A stretch of DNA of 49,020 nucleotides from a virus: positions 1 through 49,020 of the IMG/VR virus record IMGVR_UViG_3300050011_000260; one strand, written 5' to 3'. Every line of letters begins with the position of its first letter. The stretch's first letter is position 1. The notes under the pieces were generated by a model. The model did no database searches and was not told the origin of the DNA. It saw only the letters and a list, made by a program, of their open reading frames with translations. Made by a program: the position numbers and the translations under genes. Positions 38,352 through 44,490 of the stretch are shown here, one piece after another.

Positions 38352-39017
38352 TTATCTATTCCTCTGCGGCCACTCGACCCGCTTATGCTTGATCTCCGCT
38401 AACTCAGGAAATTCTTCTTCCGCTTCGTAGTCTTGTGCCACGGCGACGGGGTTCGGTGGAGTGTGTTCAAATTTAGGAGAGTTTCCCAGATCGTCCTGCG
38501 CTTTATCGTTTCCGCTGGTGCCGCCCTGCTCGTGGACTTCCCCGCTAACATCGTATCCGTAAGCTAGTTTTTCTCGGGACCCACGTTTCTTGTTGGCGTC
38601 CAGAGTCAGGGTGTCCAGCACGCGGTGGAGCTTCATCGCAGAATATGATTGATACACTGTGCCCATCCCAAAATCACCTGCCCGCCCATACGACTGAGCG
38701 ACATCAGCGTCGTGACCAGCGTTCGTTACATCGCGAAGAATATCCCTTCGAGTAGAGAGTTCTTTGGAGACACCCCCCAAACCGACGAGGAGTTCGCGAA
38801 GGAGAGGTTCCGTTGCTTGAAACAACTCGGCGTCCTGTGCGGGGTCTTTCAATCGATCCCAGAGAGCGTAAATTTCCATGTACGTATCTCTTAGGTAATT
38901 CACATCCTGCGGCCACGTTACCCCCGATTGAAGCAGGTCGTTCGTGAAACGTGGAGAGGTTTGCAGCGGGGCTACCGCTGAAGCAGCGAGCTTGGAGATT
39001 GGGAGGCGTATCGGCAT
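38352..39017 (-). CDS. Hypothetical protein, possibly virion-associated, 221 aa
   Basis: MPIRLPISKLAASAVAPLQT; helical, acidic C-terminus (AEEEFPELAEIKHKRVEWP). A 6-bp hairpin (GGGCTC/GAGCCC) lies immediately before the ATG, overlapping where the RBS should be. Position next to the fibre gene suggests a structural role; family not recognised. Confidence 0.65.
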   Translation of the reverse strand: MPIRLPISKLAASAVAPLQTSPRFTNDLLQSGVTWPQDVNYLRDTYMEIYALWDRLKDPAQDAELFQATEPLLRELLVGLGGVSKELSTRRDILRDVTNAGHDADVAQSYGRAGDFGMGTVYQSYSAMKLHRVLDTLTLDANKKRGSREKLAYGYDVSGEVHEQGGTSGNDKAQDDLGNSPKFEHTPPNPVAVAQDYEAEEEFPELAEIKHKRVEWPQRNR

Positions 39018-39037
39018 AGGGGCTCATTAAAAGAGCC

Positions 39038-39469
39038 CTAAAGTCTTTCTAGGTAGGCGACTAGCTGTCGAAGCTCATCGAGTGAAGCGTCACTCTTCAA
39101 CCTGTTGGCTTTATTGGAGATGACCCGCACGTTGCCCCGCACATACCCAAGTTCCGGTTTGTTTCGGTCAAGACTAGGTGCCCAATCGTGGGAAGACCGC
39201 GTTCCGCGCTCTAGTTTGTGCCCGAAAACGGGGCAAATTTCTGGGATTACTATATCTTCGAAGGATATCGTGCATGGGGCAACCGCTCTTTTTGCTCTAC
39301 GCCGAGCGGATTGGAGCATATCCTTGGAACGATTTTCACGCACCCAATTCATGTGTTGATCGACCTCACATTGACGACAGCGCCAACGAAAGCCCCTCCC
39401 AGTGGAATTGATGCGGAAATATTTTTCGGTTAACTCTTTTGGTTGGTCACAAACGCGACAGGTTCGCAT
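39038..39469 (-). CDS. HNH endonuclease (phage VII-type pattern), 143 aa
   Basis: CRVCDQPKEL and CRQCEVDQH form an N-terminal zinc knuckle, followed by CPVFGHKLE and WAPSLDRNKPELGYVRGNVRVIS-type HNH core with N and final K (NKANRLKSD). Found between the glycosylase and virion-type genes, likely mobile. Confidence 0.82.
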   Translation of the reverse strand: MRTCRVCDQPKELTEKYFRINSTGRGFRWRCRQCEVDQHMNWVRENRSKDMLQSARRRAKRAVAPCTISFEDIVIPEICPVFGHKLERGTRSSHDWAPSLDRNKPELGYVRGNVRVISNKANRLKSDASLDELRQLVAYLERL

Positions 39470-39502
39470 GGCTTATGTCTCCTAACATAAGCCTTTGAAA
39501 GT

Positions 39503-40135
39503 CTAGGAAATGGGATTGGCGAGGACTGGATTGTCGGTAAAGACCGGATTTGCGGTGTAAGACTGCCAAATTTCTGTGTCAAGCTCGCGGGAGGTCTTGC
39601 CGAGCTTCTTCGCTTCGGCGATAAACGCTTGCTCCAGTTGAAGATACCGTTTGCCTGCCTGTGGTGTACTCTTGGGGGCGTCATACCCCTTTAGCCGAAG
39701 CCATTTCAGGATGTGCGTATCGAGGACTGCGACCTCGCCAGCCGTGTCGGGAAACCCATACATTGCGGTCATGCGGGCAGTTTTGGGACCGATGCCCGGG
39801 ACTTTTTCGAGGGCTTCGACGGAGATGTTGTCGAGGTCGATGTTGACGGCGGCTTCGAAGGCTTTGTTGAACAGGGCGTACTTACCCATTCTGACGTGCT
39901 TCAGAGCAACCATGAGCTTCTTGTGACGGATCATGAACCGCACCCGCTCGAACGGCGACATGGGCTGGTTGCTCCCCATGTTGGTATATGGAAACTCCAT
40001 GAAGGCTTGAACCTTCTTCTCGGTGCCCTTTGCGCTTTTGCCCGCCACACAGATACCAAAAAGAATCCACCACTCAAGCTGCGGGCGGCTCATCCGTTTT
40101 GGCAAGTTGGTCGGGTCCACCGCCGCTGATGTCAT
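39503..40135 (-). CDS. HhH-GPD DNA glycosylase, EndoIII-like, 210 aa
   Basis: Helix-hairpin-helix ALEKVPGIGPKTARMTA, then GEVAVLDTHILKWLR with the conserved catalytic Asp (VxDTH). No C-terminal Fe-S Cys cluster is present, unlike classical endonuclease III. Removes damaged or mismatched bases. Start at 40135 (GGAG upstream) or 40093 (MSRPQLEWW); both overlap the upstream gene. Confidence 0.78.
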   Translation of the reverse strand: MTSAAVDPTNLPKRMSRPQLEWWILFGICVAGKSAKGTEKKVQAFMEFPYTNMGSNQPMSPFERVRFMIRHKKLMVALKHVRMGKYALFNKAFEAAVNIDLDNISVEALEKVPGIGPKTARMTAMYGFPDTAGEVAVLDTHILKWLRLKGYDAPKSTPQAGKRYLQLEQAFIAEAKKLGKTSRELDTEIWQSYTANPVFTDNPVLANPIS

Positions 40136-40349
40136 CTTTAATCTCGCTCCATGTTCCTTGAACAACCTTGTTGAGAAAAACTCTGAACTTGAAACCCTTG
40201 CGCTCAAAATCGGGCTCAACTTGAATCTGGGCGTGCGGCCCCAATTCCTGAATTGCTTGCTCAGGAATGAAGACCTCCCAGCCGCCGTCGATCTTTTGAC
40301 CGAACTTGCGGATAAGCAACCCCAACGCCGCTAGGGGGTCCTGTTGCAT
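40074..40349 (-). CDS. Hypothetical protein, 91 aa
   Basis: Start MQQDPLAALGLLIRKFGQ at 40349, TGATG overlap with the previous stop. Beta-rich middle (GWEVFIPEQAIQELG, GFKFRVFLNK), acidic Gly/Pro tail. Not recognised. Confidence 0.65.
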   Translation of the reverse strand: MQQDPLAALGLLIRKFGQKIDGGWEVFIPEQAIQELGPHAQIQVEPDFERKGFKFRVFLNKVVQGTWSEIKDDISGGGPDQLAKTDEPPAA

Positions 40350-40510
40350 CAGTGTCCGAACTCCTCGACGATGCCGAGAACTTCGGCACCGATCAGCCAA
40401 GCAACCGCAAAGAAAATGGCGGGATGATGACCGACAAAGAAGAGGCAGGCGTACCCAGCGATGCGGATGCCGCTCTTGAGATAGCTAATCTTTGCATGTT
40501 CACTTGGCAT
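40349..40510 (-). CDS. Small membrane protein, 53 aa
   Basis: Start MPSEHAKISYLKSG at 40510, with an ideal AGGAGG RBS; a longer frame to 40660 lacks an RBS. Hydrophobic IRIAGYACLFFVGHHPAIFFAVAWLIGA spans one or two helices. First gene of the glycosylase operon. Confidence 0.68.
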   Translation of the reverse strand: MPSEHAKISYLKSGIRIAGYACLFFVGHHPAIFFAVAWLIGAEVLGIVEEFGH

Positions 40511-40689
40511 TGGCTTCCTCCTGTTTTTCTTTGCACCTCTTGCGGCGTCCCGGTGACGAGGTAAATCAGTAATGGCACACATTGTCCACAAGTGTTCCTG
40601 CGGAGCCGTCATCTCTTCGATGATCGTCTGCTTTAGCGATATCTCGTCGTCCACGACCATTACGGAGCTACAGGCCCAAACTTAAACCT

Positions 40690-40764
40690 TGGAGCGAGTG
40701 GTGGGATTCGAACCCACGACCTGATGGTTGGGAACCATCCATTCTACCGCTGAACTACACCCGC
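40690..40764 (-). tRNA. tRNA-Gly(CCC)
   Basis: Acceptor GCGGGTG/CACTCGC, stem GATGG/CCATC with loop TTCCCAA (CCC), T73 and encoded CCA. Confidence 0.92.
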
Positions 40765-40819
40765 AAAAATATCGTGTGAGGAAACAGCCCACTGAAACGT
40801 AATACATGTGGAGGACCTC

Positions 40820-40906
40820 ATGTCAGAAACCACATTGCTGCTTCTCATTCTCTTTGCGATCATCGAACTTACGATCAAGCTCTCTCTTCGTGATCGTGAT
40901 CGCTAA
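40820..40906 (+). CDS. Small membrane peptide, 28 aa, plus strand
   Basis: MSETTLLLLILFAIIELTIK followed by a charged tail (LSLRDRDR): a single transmembrane helix. GGAGG lies five bases before the ATG. It sits between two minus-strand tRNA-Gly genes on the opposite strand. Possibly a toxin-like or signalling peptide. Confidence 0.6.
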   Translation: MSETTLLLLILFAIIELTIKLSLRDRDR

Positions 40907-40910
40907 AACT

Positions 40911-40985
40911 TGGAGCGGAATGCGGGGCTCGAACCCGCGACCTCTTCCTTGGCAAGGAAATGTTCTACCACTGAACTAATTCCGC
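40911..40985 (-). tRNA. tRNA-Gly(GCC)
   Basis: Acceptor GCGGAAT/ATTCCGC, loop TTGCCAA (GCC), T arm GCGGG-TTCGAGC-CCCGC, T73 and CCA. Confidence 0.93.
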
Positions 40986-40992
40986 ATTATTT

Positions 40993-41051
40993 GGGGAGGA
41001 TGGGCGTTACTCCAGTTTTGACCTCCGTCCAACAACGAAGCCTCCCCTAAT
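40993..41051 (-). other. Structured spacer RNA between tRNA-Gly genes
   Basis: GGGGAGG and CCTCCCC pair across about 45 nt in the minus-strand transcript. Not a tRNA. Could be a small RNA or a processing structure. Confidence 0.3.
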
Positions 41052-41053
41052 CT

Positions 41054-41128
41054 TGGAGCGAGTGGCAGGAATCGAACCTGTCTCTGTGGCTTGGAGGGCC
41101 ACGGCACCGCCAGTTATACCTCACTCGC
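41054..41128 (-). tRNA. tRNA-Gly(TCC) with atypical anticodon loop
   Basis: Acceptor GCGAGTG/CACTCGC, stem GTGGC/GCCAC, loop CCTCCAA giving TCC but with C at position 33, where U is near-universal. T73 and CCA encoded. Confidence 0.82.
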
Positions 41129-41136
41129 TTGTAAAC

Positions 41137-41529
41137 TTTTGCGTCAGCCCTGTAAGCGGGGTTCTGTGAGCATTGCTGCCCGACGATCATTCCTCTAGGC
41201 GTTGAGTTACCCCAACGCTCAAGCACTCTACCCGCTGATTGATAACGACCCGAACAGAGTCTCTCAGCCTATTTGAGCTTGCACCGCGTAGAGGTTGCCC
41301 GTTTCACCCGAACTAAATCGGTTCGTCACTGTTGCCCTATTCGTCAACCTTCCATCGGGGGACATGGTTGGGCTTTCGCGCTTCCATGCACACCCGGCTA
41401 CCTCGGTTGCTCGGTTTCTCTCCGATACGCTGTTCTATGGTGCCCCGACTTTCCTCCCCTGCTGGCGTCTCTCCCACTTAGAGGCGGGCAACTACCAGTC
41501 AGCGGCAATCGTCTGGCACTGACACAAAA
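41137..41529 (-). ncRNA. rnpB: RNase P RNA, bacterial type
   Basis: About 393 nt. The ends pair as an 11-bp P1 (TTTTGTGTCAG with CTGACGCAAAA). From 5' to 3' the RNA carries GCCAGACGATTGCCGC, GGGGAGGAAAGTC (P4 5' strand), CCATAGAACAG, GGTGCAAGCTCAAATAGG (P10/P11), TTGAGCGTTGGGGTAAC, CTAGAGGAATGATCGTC (J5/15) and ACAGAACCCCGCTTACAG (P4 3' strand), all in the order of bacterial type A RNase P RNA. It processes 5' leaders of pre-tRNAs. It is embedded in the tRNA array between tRNA-Gly and tRNA-Cys. No RNase P protein gene is seen in the window, so it would use the host protein or act alone. Confidence 0.92.
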
Positions 41530-41612
41530 CTTAAATTTTCAAAGAACAACTAATATACGAGGCAAAAGTCTTCTTTCACCCTCGAACACCCAATAGACTA
41601 GGCGTTCAATCT

Positions 41613-41690
41613 TGGAGCACGGGGTGGGAATCGAACCCACTGTCTACGGCTTTGCAGGCCGAGCCTTTCATGCCATTCAGGTTCCCGCGC
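41613..41690 (-). tRNA. tRNA-Cys(GCA)
   Basis: Acceptor GCGCGGG/CCCGTGC, stem TCGGC/GCCG with loop CTGCAAA (GCA), T arm GTGGG-TTCGATT-CCCAC, T73 (a Cys identity base) and CCA. Confidence 0.9.
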
Positions 41691-41695
41691 AATCT

Positions 41696-41770
41696 TGGCG
41701 GTGACGAGGGGAGTTGAACCCCCACCTTTTCCCGTGACAGGGGAATGCTCTGCCATTAAGCTACGTCACC
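41696..41770 (-). tRNA. tRNA-Asp(GTC)
   Basis: Acceptor GGTGACG/CGTCACC, stem TTCCC/GGGAA with loop CTGTCAC (GTC), G73 and CCA, as expected for Asp. Confidence 0.93.
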
Positions 41771-41781
41771 GAACTAAAATT

Positions 41782-41856
41782 TGGAAGCGGCGGCGAGAAT
41801 CGAACTCGCGAATAAAGACTTTGCAGGTCTCGACCTTACCACTTGGCTACACCGCT
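41782..41856 (-). tRNA. tRNA-Cys(GCA), second copy
   Basis: Acceptor AGCGGTG/CGCCGCT, stem AGAC/GTCT with loop CTGCAAA (GCA), T73 and CCA. Diverged from the first copy. Confidence 0.88.
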
Positions 41857-41867
41857 GTACATAAAAT

Positions 41868-41942
41868 TGGTGGACACGGGGAGATTCGAACTCCTTCTTT
41901 CTCATTGCAAGTGAGAGGCATTCCCAGTTATGCTACCGGCCC
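41868..41942 (-). tRNA. tRNA-Ala(TGC)-like with weak acceptor stem
   Basis: Perfect anticodon stem TCTCA/TGAGA with loop CTTGCAA (TGC) and a good T arm, A73 and CCA, but the acceptor strands GGGCCGG/CGTGTCC have two mismatches. The 5' end overlaps the stop region of the 41933 CDS. Confidence 0.65.
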
Positions 41943-42160
41943 ATTTTTGCTGGTTTTGCGACACTCTTCAACGTGCCGTGTACCAGATCAAACTCAAGTT
42001 GCCGAACTACCATCTTGTCCATCTTGAACAAGGCTTCATCCTCGGTGTCGGCGGATGCAACCAAACCCAACGTCGGGTGATTCACCTGATATCCCCAATC
42101 GTGCTTCTCGATCTCCACGGTCGTGACCAGCTTGACGATGCGTTGTCTGTCGCGTTTCAT
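41933..42160 (-). CDS. Hypothetical protein, 75 aa
   Basis: Start MKRDRQRIVKLVTTVEIEKH (42160; GAGAGAG just upstream). A beta-strand/helix layout ending KMDKMVVRQLEFDLVHGT. Lies between tRNA-Val and tRNA-Ala and shares its last ten bases with the tRNA 5' end, so processing would trim the mRNA. Not recognised. Confidence 0.65.
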   Translation of the reverse strand: MKRDRQRIVKLVTTVEIEKHDWGYQVNHPTLGLVASADTEDEALFKMDKMVVRQLEFDLVHGTLKSVAKPAKMGR

Positions 42161-42175
42161 ATTCTCTCTCAATCT

Positions 42176-42251
42176 TGGTGCACCGTGAGGGACTCGAACC
42201 CCCGATAGTCGTCTTGTAAGGGCGATGATTTAGCCGCTAATCTAACAGTGC
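42176..42251 (-). tRNA. tRNA-Val(TAC)
   Basis: Acceptor GCACTGT/ACGGTGC, anticodon loop CTTACAA (TAC), T loop TTCGAGT, A73 and CCA. One mismatch in the anticodon stem. Confidence 0.8.
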
Positions 42252-42257
42252 GCTGTA

Positions 42258-42289
42258 AAAACAAAAAGGACGCCTTTTAAGGGCGTCCT
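42258..42289 (-). terminator. Rho-independent terminator
   Basis: AGGACGCCCTT-AAAAGGCGTCCT followed by TTTTGTTTTT on the minus strand, 25 bp after the 44-aa gene. Confidence 0.85.
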
Positions 42290-42314
42290 CGGAAACTCTT
42301 GATTGGACTAGCTT

Positions 42315-42449
42315 TTAGCCGCCCCAACCCTCCGAGGACACCATATCTCCTACCGCCGCCGCGTCAACGGCGACAGTACCGTGTTCGGCTGCACACACAC
42401 CGACCCTGACGGTCACGACAACACCTACGTTTTGGAGAATGGAGTTCAT
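42315..42449 (-). CDS. Small protein, 44 aa
   Basis: MNSILQNVGVVVTVRVGVCA... Val/Ala/Gly-rich, ending SSEGWGG. Bounded by its own promoter (42463-42491) and terminator (42258), which makes it a dedicated unit. AGAGA precedes the ATG. Possibly a small membrane or beta peptide; family not recognised. Confidence 0.6.
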   Translation of the reverse strand: MNSILQNVGVVVTVRVGVCAAEHGTVAVDAAAVGDMVSSEGWGG

Positions 42450-42462
42450 AGCGTCTCTATTT

Positions 42463-42491
42463 ACAATACTCGGTATTCAGGAAACTTGCAA
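42463..42491 (-). promoter_or_regulatory. Sigma70-like promoter, TTGCAA-N17-TATTGT
   Basis: TTGCAA (42486-42491) and TATTGT (42463-42468) with a 17-bp spacer, upstream of the 44-aa gene. Confidence 0.75.
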
Positions 42492-42850
42492 CAACTATTT
42501 TTGTCGGGAGAGATTCCCGTCGCGTAGACTCTGACAATGGGCTACTGCCCACCAGTGGCGCGGCGTGGACTCCGAAGGTCGCTCAGCCCCTCCCGATCTT
42601 ATGTGCAGTAGGCTCTTCGCCAATAACCGCTATCCGTTCTTCGCCTCAGCTTCACGTCTTACGGCGGTTTACCCTGCACAGCGAAATAAAATCGGCTACA
42701 GTAACCCTGCTACGTTTGCGTACCAGCCAGAGTTTGGGCCGTTGTCACCGTCGCCCCTGTGGGACTTCGGATTATGCGGGTCATGACTCCCGTGACAGTG
42801 GGGTTTAGCCCTAGCCAGCCGTGCACAGTGTGCAGCCGAATCTCTCAAAA
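42492..42850 (-). other. 359-nt region without gene, probably structured RNA
   Basis: No convincing ORF. On the minus strand it offers many local hairpins (TGCACA-C-TGTGCA, GACGGGA...TCCCGAC, GGGCTAAACCCC) and a longer pairing TGTCAC/GTGACA. It follows tRNA-Ala on the transcript from the 43108 promoter. Searched for tmRNA (tRNA-like ends, tag frame) without finding them. Confidence 0.4.
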
Positions 42851-42852
42851 CT

Positions 42853-42927
42853 TGGTGGACCTAGAGGGAATTGAACCCCCGACATCAGCCTTGCAAAGGC
42901 TGCGTTCTCCCGCTGAACTATAGGCCC
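42853..42927 (-). tRNA. tRNA-Ala(TGC)
   Basis: Acceptor GGGCCTA/TAGGTCC, stem CAGCC/GGCTG with loop TTTGCAA (TGC), T arm GGGGG-TTCAATT-CCCTC, A73 and CCA. Confidence 0.92.
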
Positions 42928-43107
42928 GAAACCTTAGTCGCCAAGGGGATCACTTGCATGATCCCCAAGCTAAAAGGTTGTCCCCTCCTGCGATCCTCAG
43001 GCCCGTGACAGGGCGATTGAAGACGGGGGCTGCGATGCATACTCTAGAACTGTCACGTCCTATTGCCTTCACGACAAAGCAGAGGCAGAACGCAGGCTCA
43101 CAGTAGA
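42928..43107 (-). other. Leader between promoter and tRNA-Ala
   Basis: The transcript from the 43108 promoter runs ~170 nt before tRNA-Ala. It contains a perfect hairpin GGGGATCA-TGCAAG-TGATCCCC and a GGAGGGG tract. A 40-aa frame runs into the tRNA and is not believed. Confidence 0.35.
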
Positions 43108-43136
43108 ATAATACCGTAGTCTGAGCATTTTTACAA
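43108..43136 (-). promoter_or_regulatory. Promoter TTGTAA-N17-TATTAT
   Basis: TTGTAA (43131-43136), 17 bp ending CAGACTACGG, then TATTAT (43108-43113). The CAGACTACGG-TATT segment recurs at 43545. Confidence 0.7.
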
Positions 43137-43149
43137 CGACAATCAACCT

Positions 43150-43539
43150 CTACGGAGTGTAAACGTCAGAAGTCCAAGACTCGCTAACACCGAGAACGGC
43201 GCTAACTGCCGTTCCGAATGCCTCAGCGTCGTTGACAGCATTCAAAAAGTCGTTTTGTAGGGCTATGAATCCGTCCCCGCTTGCGATACCGCTCAGACCC
43301 GTGTTTGAAACCCATACACCAGTCGCCAAGTTTAGATCGATAACTACCGTTGGAACCGCAGTGCTGGGTGTAAATGTACCTTGCGGTGGCGAACCGCCAT
43401 TCACACCATTCCCAACTTTGTAGAAAAGCCGAACCGATGTTGGAAAACTGAGTTCAAGATAAAAAAGTGTGGCATGAGCATCGAGTTCGTTAATCGCTCC
43501 GGGTACGAAGAGCGTTGCTGCCGATGTGAGTGTAATCAT
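43150..43539 (-). CDS. Hypothetical protein, possibly virion-associated, 129 aa, leaderless
   Basis: Start MITLTSAATLFVPGAINELD at 43539, 5 nt after TATTGT; the longer frame to 43623 crosses the promoter. Composition is beta-rich with Gly/Thr/Pro and few charged residues (GGSPPQGTFTPSTAVPTVVID), like small phage structural or surface proteins. No domain recognised. Confidence 0.68.
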   Translation of the reverse strand: MITLTSAATLFVPGAINELDAHATLFYLELSFPTSVRLFYKVGNGVNGGSPPQGTFTPSTAVPTVVIDLNLATGVWVSNTGLSGIASGDGFIALQNDFLNAVNDAEAFGTAVSAVLGVSESWTSDVYTP

Positions 43540-43674
43540 ACAATACAATACCGTAGTCTGAAGAAACTTTGGGGCGAAGGGCCGAAGCCCCTCGGCGTGA
43601 GTCCCCCGCCGACCGCGAATCAAACTTTGGGGCAGGCTGTTCCAAACCTGTCACGCATCCCCGCCAAATCGTTT
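43540..43674 (-). other. Promoter and spacer region
   Basis: Holds the TATTGT box (43545-43550) of the gene above with CAGACTACGG upstream. The rest is GC-rich (GGGGCTTCGGCCC hairpin near 43575) with no gene. Confidence 0.4.
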
Positions 43675-43869
43675 TTAGCCCATCCTACCGCCGATTCCAA
43701 TTTCGTAGTTGATGATGGCCTGAGTCATGTCGGTGCGCTTGCGTCCATCTGCCCAATCGGTGGGTCCGCCGTACTCCCGCTTAACCCGCCAAAACAGCTT
43801 GCGGAGTTTGCGGAAGGGCATCTGCATTAGTTCTTCTCGTCGTTGCCCGATGGTCGGATTCGGATTCAT
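43675..43869 (-). CDS. Hypothetical basic protein, 64 aa
   Basis: Start MNPNPTIGQRREELMQMPFR (43869), GGAGA nine bases upstream. Basic helical middle (KLRKLFWRVKREYGG) suggests nucleic-acid binding. Not recognised. Confidence 0.65.
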   Translation of the reverse strand: MNPNPTIGQRREELMQMPFRKLRKLFWRVKREYGGPTDWADGRKRTDMTQAIINYEIGIGGRMG

Positions 43870-43886
43870 AGATCGATCTCCACTAA

Positions 43887-44033
43887 TCAAACTATTTCTA
43901 CCTCAACAATCTCAATCGGCTCTCCCGTAGTCAGCATCTCTTCGGAGATTATTTCCCGCACGTAAGCGGTGGCTTCTTCTACGGTATTGACATCCTCCCT
44001 GTTAAAGGAGAGGGTTACTTGAAACTGCGCCAT
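43887..44033 (-). CDS. Hypothetical acidic protein, 48 aa
   Basis: Start MAQFQVTLSFNREDVNTVEE (44033; AGAGG RBS). Beta-alpha-beta-like and acidic, ending EIVEVEIV. Paired with the basic 64-aa gene downstream. Not recognised. Confidence 0.62.
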   Translation of the reverse strand: MAQFQVTLSFNREDVNTVEEATAYVREIISEEMLTTGEPIEIVEVEIV

Positions 44034-44243
44034 AGGAACCTCTTGGGGAGGGCGGGGCGCATGACCTCTGCGCCCCACGATCTTATGCCCTCATCGAATC
44101 CCGATGCGATGAAAGTCTAGTCCAGACTAACGGATTACTCGTCTGGCTTTCAGGTCCTTGCGTCCCTGAGGGCAAAATTTGCGGGTCGGTTGATTGCCGA
44201 CCAATTAGCGTTGTTTCCGAGGCCGTAGCCTATTGAAGTTAAG
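44034..44243 (-). other. 210-nt leader with hairpins
   Basis: The minus-strand RNA can form GGGGCGCA/TGCGCCCC close to the 48-aa gene's RBS, GGTCGG/CCGACC and CAGAC/GTCTG. No gene seen. May regulate the two small genes or be a small RNA. Confidence 0.35.
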
Positions 44244-44325
44244 TCTCGGGGTGGTCGGGAATCGAACCTAACTTCCTTCCTACGCAACTCTGTAGGTGTG
44301 CTTCCGTTACACCATCACTCCCGAG
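44244..44325 (-). tRNA. Degenerate tRNA-like element
   Basis: Ends pair (CTCGGG/CCCGAG) and a TTCGATT T loop is present, but the T stem is weak, the anticodon loop is 8 nt without U33 (CCTAC-AGAGTTGC-GTAGG) and no CCA follows. First element on the transcript from the 44449 promoter. Confidence 0.4.
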
Positions 44326-44448
44326 ATTTAATGCCGAGTCGTTCAGTTCGTGCCCATAATGTCTTACCTCGCAGATGGTTACGCTGCCGCCTATGTCGGT
44401 ATTTCACAAGCCGTGCGGCACCGCGCCTGTTACGCTATCAACGATTCC

Positions 44449-44480
44449 ATTATACCAAAGACCGAGGAGGAATAGCTAGG
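44449..44480 (-). promoter_or_regulatory. Phage promoter, CCTAGC-N20-TATAAT
   Basis: TTCCTAGC (44475-44480), 20 bp, GG-TATAAT (44449-44454), with AAATAATTTT upstream. Drives the tRNA-like element and small genes down to 43675. Confidence 0.72.
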
Positions 44481-44490
44481 AATCTGAAAA

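Noticed and set aside
40572-40685. 37-aa plus-strand frame starting MAHIVHKCSCG
   Set aside because: Competes with the minus-strand leader of the 53-aa gene; RBS poorly spaced; evidence too thin to call.
42492-42850. tmRNA
   Set aside because: No tRNA-like ends with CCA, no TTCGA-type T arm closing the molecule; a possible tag-like frame (ANVAGLL) is not convincing.
44359-44475. 38-aa plus-strand frame MSYLADGYAAAY...
   Set aside because: Protein-like composition but no RBS, and it covers the minus-strand promoter at 44449.
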